The translations under genes and the position numbers were made by a program. A stretch of 64,000 bases of DNA, taken from the NCBI RefSeq assembly GCF_006861795.1, contig NZ_VDGH01000005.1, positions 62,001-126,000 of the forward strand, given 5' to 3'. This DNA comes from Psychrobacillus lasiicapitis (lineage in GTDB: Bacteria > Bacillota > Bacilli > Bacillales_A > Planococcaceae). Under the pieces are notes generated by a model that was not told the DNA's origin, ran no database searches, and was given only the letters and a program-made list of their open reading frames with translations. Positions 26,821 through 34,799 of the stretch are shown here, piece by piece; the first letter of the stretch is position 1, and the number at the start of each line of letters is the position of its first letter.

Positions 26821-28008
26821 TCAATTTATTCCTATTAGTTCTCTTAATCTCTCTATGCTTAATACCTCATCTTTTTTTCTATGTACCATTCGATGACAAT
26901 TTGAACATAATGGAACTAAATCGGTTACTGGATTAATCTCTACTTCTTCCTCCAATGTGTTTAAAGGGTTAATATGATGAATTTCTATAAAGTCTTTCCC
27001 CCAATGTCCATACTTTTCTTCAAAATTAAATCCACAACCAAAGCAATTTAATCCATGTATTTCAATAGCTTTAATTCTATTTTTGGGGTTACGTTCATAT
27101 TTTTTCATATAATACTCCAGAGCTTTACCTTCTTTATGAACCGTGTAGTACTCCTTTTCTTCCAGATCGCTATCCGATTCAATGCGTTCATATTGATATT
27201 CATTACAAAACTTCACTTCTAAAACTAATGGCTCATCTTGAATACGGATTAATTGAAGTTTAGGTAGTTCCTCATCCTTAACATTTGCACCCAATTTATA
27301 CAGTTCGTAAATTTTAGGATAGCTATTTTGAATAACTTTTCTAAATTCGGCATTTAAAAACAGGCGAGTCCGAGGTCTAATCGCTTTATCCGCTTCTAAA
27401 TACGCTTGGTACGCTCTTTTATTAGAAAGAATAGTTATATTCTTTCTCTCACCAGAAAATACATTAGAAAATTTGAAAAAGTCTCTAACTTCATTAGGTA
27501 TTCCTGTTAATCCATATAAAATTAAAGACTTATCCATTTGCTTATTAGCAACATCATTACTTAGAATGTTCCAAGAGTAAAAAATGTTTTTAGTTGTTTT
27601 ATACAACTCATCAGCTTTAAATATACTAGTTTCCTTATTTCCTTCTCTAATTTCATTATAATAGGTTTTGATACATTTGCTCGTAAGTTCATACATATAG
27701 TCCACTAATTCATCGTTTTTAAGGTCTACTCTATTTGAAATTTGTAATGTCGATTGCAGGAAAACGATTATCTTCAAAATTTCAGATTCTGTTAATGTAT
27801 TTGACCGTTCTTTATAAAAGAAGGATTGATAATATGACATATCGTCAATATAATATCTAAAAAATCTTGTATCTTCTGGATATTTTAATGTAAATAACCT
27901 TACAGTGCTCAACAGACTATATAAGGATTCCTTGTTTTTGCTCAAATAATCTCTTCTTATTGGATCTGATATTTTTTTACTTGACCCTACATATAATTTA
28001 TTAGCCAT
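26821..28008 (-). CDS. HNH endonuclease with uncharacterised N-terminal region
   Basis: A 395-aa protein. Residues 1-290 are helical and unrecognised. Residues 300-395 form an HNH nuclease: CFGCGFNFEEKYG gives the first CxxC, DFIEIHHINPL the catalytic histidine, VTDLVPLCSNCHRMVHR the Asn/CxxC/His part. This is the McrA-type HNH with zinc ribbon. It is probably a restriction-type enzyme whose N-terminus recognises target DNA. It lies among two other HNH genes in the island and looks monocistronic. Confidence 0.75.
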   Translation of the reverse strand: MANKLYVGSSKKISDPIRRDYLSKNKESLYSLLSTVRLFTLKYPEDTRFFRYYIDDMSYYQSFFYKERSNTLTESEILKIIVFLQSTLQISNRVDLKNDELVDYMYELTSKCIKTYYNEIREGNKETSIFKADELYKTTKNIFYSWNILSNDVANKQMDKSLILYGLTGIPNEVRDFFKFSNVFSGERKNITILSNKRAYQAYLEADKAIRPRTRLFLNAEFRKVIQNSYPKIYELYKLGANVKDEELPKLQLIRIQDEPLVLEVKFCNEYQYERIESDSDLEEKEYYTVHKEGKALEYYMKKYERNPKNRIKAIEIHGLNCFGCGFNFEEKYGHWGKDFIEIHHINPLNTLEEEVEINPVTDLVPLCSNCHRMVHRKKDEVLSIERLRELIGIN

Positions 28009-28181
28009 ATTGATTCCCCCTTTTAATAAAAAAGCAATATACTAAAAAAATTCTCATACTCTTTAATAATCTTATAGAAGCTCTGATTTTTATTCTTCTT
28101 TCATTTAATTAACTTCAAATTTTGCTGTTACAGTCACATCTACGATACTCTTTAGATAAGTAGAGATGCAAACCAAAAGGC

Positions 28182-28208
28182 TCAAAAAAAGCCCCACTCC
28201 TAAGTGCG
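28182..28208 (-). terminator. Terminator after the DUF3006-like remnant
   Basis: On the minus strand CCCGCACT and AGTGGGG pair around a short loop, followed by CTTTTTTTGAG. The remaining 28009-28181 has no supported gene. Confidence 0.7.
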
Positions 28209-28226
28209 GGACATATAATAGTATTT

Positions 28227-28379
28227 TTATTTCGTATACTTCAATCTTTCAAGCAAAGTACTAACTTCATTCTTAGCCTCTTCTGTTCCGTTTTTCTAGA
28301 CGTTTATTTCATATCCTTCATCCAATATATCAATCTCTACGATATCCTTTTCTTCTAACGATCAAGTGTGTACTTTTTC
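28227..28379 (-). pseudogene. Decayed DUF3006-like small protein gene
   Basis: The frame reads EKVHT, stop, SLEEKDIVEIDILDEGYEINV, stop, KNGTEEAKNEVSTLLERL... (shown in parts), then a true end and a terminator. Two in-frame stops (TGA, TAG) interrupt otherwise coding-like sequence. The KDIVEI...KNEV..LLERL pattern resembles DUF3006 proteins, which I recall next to secreted nuclease-type genes in Firmicutes. The 5' end runs into the Excalibur gene at 28390. Confidence 0.55.
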
Positions 28380-28389
28380 TATGCCCTTA

Positions 28390-28944
28390 TTACTCGCATC
28401 CCCAACCGTCTTTATCACGGTCGAATTTCGATTTGTAGGCTGGATGGCTGCTTGATACTCCTCCTGGATATACTTTTCTTAACTCCGTACAATTTTTAAA
28501 TCCAGTTTGTACTGCAGGTGCTTTTGCAACTGGTGCTTTTGTTTTTGTTGTTACCACTGGTGCTTGAACCGGTGTTGGATTGTCTATCATATATTTTAGC
28601 AACTCCATTTTTGATTTTGATGGAGTTTCGTATTTTACCTTATCACCAGCTTGTACAAAACTACCTCCACCTACTCCGTATAAAGTGCCATCTGGATGAT
28701 TCTTAAAGCTATATACTCTGTACTCTTCACCTTTTTTTATTGCACGAACAGTGGTTAAAGATCCATCATCTTCTAACTCCACTAGAACTGTATCCGCTAA
28801 GATAGTTACTTTACCAATCTGCCCTAACTTTAACTCTGTTTTACCCCACATTACTGAAGCCGCATTAGTTGCATCGGCGGTGTAGGTACTAATCCCTAAT
28901 ATCATTACTAATAACAACAAAACTTTGATCAACTTTGAAAACAT
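28390..28944 (-). CDS. Secreted Excalibur-domain protein
   Basis: A 184-aa protein with a signal peptide (about 1-28, cleavage near ADA). Residues 30-120 form a module that starts MWGKTELKLGQIGKVTIL and ends GDKVKYETPSKSKME. A Pro/Val/Thr-Lys linker follows. The C-terminal Excalibur domain contains NCTELRKVYPGGV and DRDKDGWGCE, an EF-hand-like calcium-binding loop with two conserved cysteines. AAAGGGGGAG precedes the ATG. It probably stays in the wall or is released. The central module recurs at the C-terminus of the Ig-repeat protein at 34800. Confidence 0.82.
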   Translation of the reverse strand: MFSKLIKVLLLLVMILGISTYTADATNAASVMWGKTELKLGQIGKVTILADTVLVELEDDGSLTTVRAIKKGEEYRVYSFKNHPDGTLYGVGGGSFVQAGDKVKYETPSKSKMELLKYMIDNPTPVQAPVVTTKTKAPVAKAPAVQTGFKNCTELRKVYPGGVSSSHPAYKSKFDRDKDGWGCE

Positions 28945-29090
28945 TTACATCTCCCCCTTTCCTTATATAGTACAATTTGGAAGAGTTAAAGTCTATAGTA
29001 TTATTAGAAAAAGAAAAAAGAATCATTACAACAAGTTGTAGGGTATATTTTAGGTTAATTTTAACTTCATACCACCTTCATTAGGTTATT

Positions 29091-30011
29091 TCAATTTAAA
29101 AAGATATTCTTTTTATGCCACTTAAAATATTCTTTGTTCTCCTCATAAATAACAATCTTATATATAGAAACTAGTCCATATTTCAAATAGCTATCCTCCG
29201 GTATTTGCGTGGAAATATGCATTCTACCTTGTCCATCAAATGAAATGAAACCTTTATCATAAAGAGCGTCATGATTACAACATAATAACAATCCATTGTA
29301 TGGATCAATTCTTTCTATATCAATACTATCTTTCCAAGGTTTAGCATGGCTCGCACGAAGTAATTCGGGTAATTCTATATCACAAATTGCACATTTATGC
29401 TCCCATAAAGGCATTAAGTTTTTACGGAACTTTTGCTGTCCTAAACGAATCTTTGTTTTCACTTCTGCTTCAGTTTCAGCAATCATTGGGATAAAAGTAT
29501 TACGCTCCGTACGACGTACTGTACCAATAGCTAATTCCAGCTGTTCTTCATCTACTTGGTAAATATTAAGGTCACTGATTAGTTCTAACAATTTTATTGC
29601 AAGTTCCTCATTACAAGGATACAGATATCCTTGGTTACCATTTGAATCCGCTTGAAACGGTGAATACTTAATTGGTAAGAGCGGTAAAATATCTTCAAAT
29701 TTAGAACGTATCTTTACTGACTCTTCAAGTTCATGGTATTCCAGTTCCACTAAATATCCTTTATCGTTCCAGCGTTCATGAGTTTGCATACTTGAGGGCT
29801 TACTCGCTGTCTTACATCCAGTTTTAGCAATACTAATAGCCACAATATACCCTCTTACATAATGAAAAATACGGTCCCCAGTCTCAACCTCAGTCATCCT
29901 TAACCATGAATGTGGCACATTTCCACTTCTATCTTTTTGTGGCGACCATATAATCCCTAATTCTTTCTCCTCTTGATATGTGTGACCTTGCATAACGATG
30001 AAGCTTTTCAT
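29091..30011 (-). CDS. EVE-like/HNH endonuclease, predicted modification-dependent restriction enzyme
   Basis: A 306-aa protein. Residues 1-110 look like a PUA/EVE-type reader: GIIWSPQKDRSG, then WLRMTEVETGDRIFHYVRGY, then AISIAKTGC. A linker of about 100 residues leads to a C-terminal HNH nuclease with CAICDIELPELLRASHAKPW and IDPYNGLLLCCNHDALYDKG; the catalytic His, Asn and His are all present. EVE-HNH enzymes such as VcaM4I cut DNA with modified cytosine. This assignment is from motifs and architecture only. It stands alone upstream of the Excalibur gene. Confidence 0.72.
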   Translation of the reverse strand: MKSFIVMQGHTYQEEKELGIIWSPQKDRSGNVPHSWLRMTEVETGDRIFHYVRGYIVAISIAKTGCKTASKPSSMQTHERWNDKGYLVELEYHELEESVKIRSKFEDILPLLPIKYSPFQADSNGNQGYLYPCNEELAIKLLELISDLNIYQVDEEQLELAIGTVRRTERNTFIPMIAETEAEVKTKIRLGQQKFRKNLMPLWEHKCAICDIELPELLRASHAKPWKDSIDIERIDPYNGLLLCCNHDALYDKGFISFDGQGRMHISTQIPEDSYLKYGLVSIYKIVIYEENKEYFKWHKKNIFLN

Positions 30012-30158
30012 TTATAGAACACTCCCAATTCAAATATCTTATATGTATTATTACAATGAATTTTTACGATTTTACTCTCAAGAGATACGGAGACTTAGTT
30101 ACCAACTTAGTTTAAAGACCTCCTAAAAATAATTATATGGCAAATACTTACAAGTTAA

Positions 30159-30184
30159 AAAGGAATCCAATAAAGGATTCCTTT
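30159..30184 (-). terminator. Terminator after the helicase unit
   Basis: AAAGGAATCC pairs with GGATTCCTTT around a 6-nt loop, with a T-run following on the minus strand. It lies in the 306-bp gap 30012-30317, which otherwise shows no gene. Confidence 0.85.
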
Positions 30185-30317
30185 ATAATTTACATATTTC
30201 CCTAAATATAGTACAACTTCCTAATTGCTAGTTTCGATTCTAATTTGGAATAACACATCTAAATAAGACAATTTCAAATGCCTTTAGGTTAGGGTTAGCA
30301 CTGAATGAATTTAAATA

Positions 30318-30977
30318 TTATTTAGAAATATAGTAACAATTTGTGCCTGTATCTAGAATATCAATGAAATCTACACAATTTATTGTGTTATTGATCCCAA
30401 CTTTGAATGTATTTCCTGTAGTGTAATTAATGTCAAGATGATGCAAGGGATGCAACCTACCATTTTCAAGCTTCACATCATAATCATAACGCAAGTAACC
30501 AGATTCAAATACAAGCAACTTTTTTAATATTTGCCAGATTTGATCTTTATTAGGTTGCTGTTCAAAACTCTCTAATATTCGCATAACGTCTGAATCTAAA
30601 TCTAATATACCTTGATTCTCTTCTCCATTAAAAATTTCTTGGAAAGTTGTTGTTATTACGGCATGGTTTACTCCTGTTATCTCTAAATCAGTCATAGAAT
30701 CGTAAATAACAGGGTTTTTTACCTCTGGAAGCACATCAACATTAAAAGGAAAGTTAAAAGAATAGATTTTGTCATCAATTACAAAAAATAACCGTTTCAT
30801 TTTGTCAACTCTTAGAACAATATAATTATTATCTGGTCTTTCTACAATCTCACCGAATGAAAGTAATGGAATAGCCTCTAACAATAGCATGATAATATCG
30901 TTTTTAGTTCTAATTATTTCAGATGCTAATTGGACGAATCTTCTTGTCATATTTACTTTAAATTCTTTCATTATCAT
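30318..30977 (-). CDS. 219-aa partner protein of the helicase unit, DUF2290-like
   Basis: A soluble protein of 219 aa (217 if the third codon ATG is used). A beta-rich centre (YIVLRVDKMKRLFFVIDD) is followed by a C-terminal half with YLRYDYDVKLENGRLHPLHH, then LDINYTTGNTFKVGI and VDFIDIL. The LHPLHHLDINY pattern is my main reason to compare it with DUF2290. It starts 4 bp after the stop of the helicase gene, so they form one operon. A shared terminator follows. Role unknown; presumably a cofactor, sensor or effector of the helicase. Confidence 0.6.
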   Translation of the reverse strand: MIMKEFKVNMTRRFVQLASEIIRTKNDIIMLLLEAIPLLSFGEIVERPDNNYIVLRVDKMKRLFFVIDDKIYSFNFPFNVDVLPEVKNPVIYDSMTDLEITGVNHAVITTTFQEIFNGEENQGILDLDSDVMRILESFEQQPNKDQIWQILKKLLVFESGYLRYDYDVKLENGRLHPLHHLDINYTTGNTFKVGINNTINCVDFIDILDTGTNCYYISK

Positions 30978-30981
30978 ACAC

Positions 30982-32991
30982 CTAAAGCAACTCTATATTT
31001 TTTGCTATTAACGCATAAATTTTATCTGCATCTACGCTATCTTTTGCCATTACATTAACAAGGTTCTGAATTTTCCCCTTTTTATCAGGGTCTTCAATTC
31101 CAAAACTTTTTAATATTTCTTCTATAATGTCAAATTGAGATTTATTAATATTAGCTTCCAACATTAGTTTAGAAGTATCCATAATCTCATTAGATTTTGG
31201 TTCCTTAACTGTTAGATGTCCTGTTTCAATTATTTCATTCACTGCGACTTCTAGACGATTATTTAGGACACCATTACTTTCAGAAAGAATTAAATAACTA
31301 GTAATAAATGATCTTGTCAGCATCATATATAATGAATTACGTATAGTTGTACTACTATTAAGAGGTGTAGTAGTTATACATATAATAAATGGAAATTCTA
31401 GCCCTTTTATATTGTTACGATTACTTATAAATAAAGTATTCTTTTTCTTATCCTTCACCTCATATCCTTTAATCGCTGACCAACCAAACATCTGATCAAC
31501 TTTTATAATTAAGCTTTCTGCTAGGTTATAGTTCCCGTTATTATTCTCGAGGAAAACAACACCAATATCACCAGCTTCAACGGTCGGGTTTTTTTCTTTA
31601 ATATCTTGTATTGCCCAAATTACTTTATCCAAATAATTATCTTCCTCAGCTGTAGATAATTTAATGCTAGTAATATTATCTTCAAGGTTTTCAAATCTTT
31701 TTAATGGCTCTCTGGAAAAACTGTAATACTCCCCCTCCTTTTCAATAGTATATCCACAGGCCAGCCACTCCTCATCACTTAACCACCTTACAACTGGTCG
31801 CTCTAGAATACCAAAACCAACTGCATGGGCAAACATTAGAGTTTTAGGGTCTGTTCTGTAAACTCTATTTAAAAGAAAATCGGGCTTATCTTTGGCTATT
31901 CCATTGTAATCATAAATATTTTGGAATATATCACCAGCTATGTAGACTTGTTTTTTAGTAACTTTTTCACATAATTTGAAGAAAGTGTCATTAAAGTCCT
32001 GGCTTTCATCTATTAAAATGTAATCAAAAAACGGCTCAAACGCTCCTTCTTGTTCTAGTTCATTTAGCCTTTCCAATGCATTTTTACACACTGATTCAAA
32101 AGAGACCGCCCAACTATACCTTTGAAAAGGAATTTTATAATGATTACATATAAAACTATACACACCAGAATTTTTATCTGCTTGAGACCCCCAACTACGT
32201 TCTACCCAAAGCCGTTCATTCCATTTAATTTGTTCTCTAACCTTCATAAAGTCAAAAAAATTAGGAATACGGTCTTTTAAATCTTTTGCCAAAATCGTAT
32301 TGAAGCATGTAAAAAATATTTTTGAATCTTCCTCATTAATGTAAATATCCTTCAGTTTATGTAGGAGCAGTTCTGTTTTTCCTGTTCCAGCTAAACCTTG
32401 AATTGTTACTCTTTTTTTATCCATTTGTTCAAAGATAAACCTTGTCTGCTCGCCATCAAATAAAATAATATTTCTCTTAATCTGTTCTAAAGAGCTACTA
32501 GGTAGATCACCTTTAACACGATCAATATCGTTTATACTCCCAGTTAATAGAGAGATTAGAAGCTCACCTTTTCTTACATTTATATCAAGTAAGATATTAC
32601 TCTCTATATATGAGATAATACTATCATTATCCCCAAAATTTATTTCTTTTGTTAATTCTTCTTGCCATTTTCTAGGTCTACCTAAAAAGCTTTTATAATC
32701 ATATTTATCCGAAATAATCCCTAAGTCTTCTATAAAGTCTCCTGCAAATTCTTCAAATGAATCATTATCTCCACCAACATTAATGAATAATAACTTAACT
32801 TCTGGTATTAAAATTACTAATGCATCTTTATAAGAATATTGATATTTCCTTTCACCTATAGGCTTATCAATAACATAAACCTGTCTTTTTTCCCGTTCTG
32901 CAAATAATTCTAAGTCACTTAAAATAGAACGGATTCTAGGATTACTTACCTTTTCTAAATCTAATTGCTCAAAATAATAACTGTTATCCAC
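30982..32991 (-). CDS. SF1 (UvrD/Rep-like) helicase with unusual N-terminal region
   Basis: A 669-aa protein. An N-terminal region of about 190 residues without recognisable motifs precedes a superfamily 1 helicase core. The core has Walker A GLAGTGKT (199-206), Walker B DESQD (328-332), motif III AGDIFQNIYDY (352-362), motif IV NRVYRTD, motif V NIKGLEFPFI, and motif VI MLTRS. All ATPase motifs are intact. A helical C-terminal tail of about 80 residues follows. It is the first gene of a two-gene unit with the 219-aa protein. Placement among restriction nucleases suggests phage defence. I recall a predicted helicase-DUF2290 pair in defence surveys. Confidence 0.8.
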   Translation of the reverse strand: MDNSYYFEQLDLEKVSNPRIRSILSDLELFAEREKRQVYVIDKPIGERKYQYSYKDALVILIPEVKLLFINVGGDNDSFEEFAGDFIEDLGIISDKYDYKSFLGRPRKWQEELTKEINFGDNDSIISYIESNILLDINVRKGELLISLLTGSINDIDRVKGDLPSSSLEQIKRNIILFDGEQTRFIFEQMDKKRVTIQGLAGTGKTELLLHKLKDIYINEEDSKIFFTCFNTILAKDLKDRIPNFFDFMKVREQIKWNERLWVERSWGSQADKNSGVYSFICNHYKIPFQRYSWAVSFESVCKNALERLNELEQEGAFEPFFDYILIDESQDFNDTFFKLCEKVTKKQVYIAGDIFQNIYDYNGIAKDKPDFLLNRVYRTDPKTLMFAHAVGFGILERPVVRWLSDEEWLACGYTIEKEGEYYSFSREPLKRFENLEDNITSIKLSTAEEDNYLDKVIWAIQDIKEKNPTVEAGDIGVVFLENNNGNYNLAESLIIKVDQMFGWSAIKGYEVKDKKKNTLFISNRNNIKGLEFPFIICITTTPLNSSTTIRNSLYMMLTRSFITSYLILSESNGVLNNRLEVAVNEIIETGHLTVKEPKSNEIMDTSKLMLEANINKSQFDIIEEILKSFGIEDPDKKGKIQNLVNVMAKDSVDADKIYALIAKNIELL

Positions 32992-33230
32992 ACATTTTCA
33001 TCCTTTATATAATAGATTTTAGAATCAATAGTATCTAAACAAATATATCATCTCTAATCAGAATAATACAGATACACATTTAAATTACTTGAATATTCCA
33101 CCATTTAACTTCGCCATTTTATTGGAAGTAATTAATATACTTTATTATTAACCATTCATGTTCTTTTGACAGTCCACTATTAAAACATCTAGCCATACCT
33201 CCAACTTTCTCGAATAAAAAGAAAAAATAC

Positions 33231-33268
33231 TTCAACCCTGTTTAGGAGCTGGTTGAAGTTTTTTGAAT
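33231..33268. terminator. Bidirectional terminator upstream of the helicase gene
   Basis: CTTCAACC pairs with GGTTGAAG around a 13-nt loop; T-runs on both strands. It separates the resolvase remnants from the helicase unit. Confidence 0.75.
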
Positions 33269-33375
33269 ACTATATTAAACGTATATCTTTTTATTGTTTT
33301 ACATGCAGTTTTACTCTTACACAACCCCAGTATTCCACTCGTAAAACCACTAGAGAGTGTAGTGGCGGTACAGCT

Positions 33376-33450
33376 ATAGGCCTACAGCATATTTAACTAC
33401 ATTAAATTGGTCATAACCCTCCCGGGTGATAATACCGTTTTTCATCATTT
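33376..33450 (-). other. 24-codon ORF after the resolvase remnant
   Basis: ATG-started frame MMKNGIITREGYDQFNVVKY... follows the resolvase pseudogene by two bases and ends after 24 codons. It may be the N-terminal stub of a gene that once followed the resolvase. No function can be given. The rest of the 32992-33891 gap holds this, the pseudogene, a terminator and no other supported gene. Confidence 0.3.
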
Positions 33451-33452
33451 GT

Positions 33453-33755
33453 TTACTCACTTACTGACTGCTTTTTTAACTCTACATAAAAAGTTGCTTT
33501 CGGTATTCCGTTTAACTTAAGTATATCTGATACGCTCATTTTGTTATCCGCTCTATTTTTATATTGCTCAATTGCCTTCCGAATAGCTTTAGGTGAAAAC
33601 CCTGCATTTCTACCCATGTGTTTACCTTATTCTTTCGCTCGTTCTCTGCCCTCTGTAGTACTCTACACTATCATATCTCTTTCAACTTGACCGAATAATA
33701 AACCTAAAATCAATAGTGAGTCCAGGGATTGTACTGCTATAGCTTTTTCTGACAT
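33453..33755 (-). pseudogene. Decayed serine recombinase (resolvase) 3' part
   Basis: From an ATG at 33753-33755 the frame reads through LLILGLLFGQVERDMIV, a TAG, EGRERAKE, a TAA, then GKHMGRNAGFSPKAIRKAIE and a helix-turn-helix ending LNGIPKATFYVELKKQ. This is the long E-helix and DNA-binding domain of a Tn3/Sin-type resolvase. The catalytic N-terminal domain is missing and two in-frame stops are present. It lies directly downstream of an intact resolvase with a different sequence, so it is a separate, dead copy. Confidence 0.8.
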
Positions 33756-33891
33756 TCAGCCTTATCTATCTGGTCAGATTACACCCCACTCTCAAATAAT
33801 TTATCGATAAACTTGCCTTCGAACAAATCTGTACTTCTTATATCTTTGAAATTTGATACCAATATCTCTATAAACATTTCTATTCGGATAC

Positions 33892-34518
33892 CTACAATGA
33901 TTTCTCATATTCCCCAATGATTTTGTAAAAGGAGTTCTTTTTCAGCTCTAATAAGGTCATAAATTCAACTCCAGTAATTTGTTTACTTTTCCATTTTGGA
34001 TAGCCTTGTTCAAGCGTTTGAAGCTGTTGCTTGGATATTGTATTCAGATTTAAATTAGGTCTACCTAAATGTTTACCTTTAGACTTTGCCACCGCAATTC
34101 CTTCCGCTTGGCGTTGCAAAATGTTTTCACGTTCACGCTCGCTCACAAATGCTAACACCTGTAAAACCAAGTCACTTACAAATGTCCCTAACGTATCTTT
34201 GTGTTGAGTAGTATCAAGCAAAGGCATATCTAACACTCTTATATCTGCTTTTATATTTTGAGTAATATCTTCCCATTCTTTCTTTATCTCTTTTGAGTTT
34301 CTACCAAATCTATCAATAGATTTAATGTATAGTAAGTCACCCTCACGCAAACACTGTTTTAATGCTTGATATTGTGGTCTATTGAAGTCTTTCCCACTTT
34401 CCTTATCAATAAATATGTCACGTTCATTTATGCCTAATTCTTTTATTTCCTTTAATTGTCTAGCTTCATTTTGGTCTTTGCTCGAAACCCTTACATATAA
34501 GAAGGTCTTTTTATTCAT
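33892..34518 (-). CDS. Serine recombinase, resolvase/invertase family
   Basis: 208 aa. The N-terminal catalytic domain has LYVRVSSKDQNE with the nucleophilic serine, then the IDRFGRNSKEI region. The long helix is VLQVLAFVSERERENIL, followed by EGIAVAKSKGKHLGRP, and the C-terminal helix-turn-helix is GVEFMTLLELKKNSFYKII. Length fits resolvases of Tn3 elements and plasmids. It may resolve dimers of the island's circular form or be left from a transposon; no transposase is present. Ribosome site GGGAGCAG is modest. Confidence 0.88.
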   Translation of the reverse strand: MNKKTFLYVRVSSKDQNEARQLKEIKELGINERDIFIDKESGKDFNRPQYQALKQCLREGDLLYIKSIDRFGRNSKEIKKEWEDITQNIKADIRVLDMPLLDTTQHKDTLGTFVSDLVLQVLAFVSERERENILQRQAEGIAVAKSKGKHLGRPNLNLNTISKQQLQTLEQGYPKWKSKQITGVEFMTLLELKKNSFYKIIGEYEKSL

Positions 34519-34756
34519 TTTTCTCTGCTCCCTTTGGTTATCTGTAATCTAATTATAACCAAATAGTTTGTAAAAGTATACAGACTTTATAAACGTTTAT
34601 AAAATAATTTATTATACTTTAAAAACACTAATATCGGTGTAATCTAAATATCCTTAAAGGTATACCTTTCTAAACAACTATATTCGTAAGGTCAGCATTT
34701 TTTAGACTAGTAAAATGTTGGAAATGAAAATAACTAAAGTAGTAGAACACACCAAA

Positions 34757-34780
34757 AGCGACTGATGAATAAATATCAGT
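34757..34780 (-). terminator. Terminator after the Ig-repeat protein gene
   Basis: GACTGAT and ATCAGTC pair, extended by flanking AAAAGC/GGCTTTT, followed on the minus strand by a T-rich run. Confidence 0.8.
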
Positions 34781-34799
34781 CGGCTTTTAGTAATATTTT

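Noticed and set aside
33892-34518. Complete Tn3-type transposon
   Set aside because: A resolvase alone; no transposase or terminal inverted repeats were found around it.
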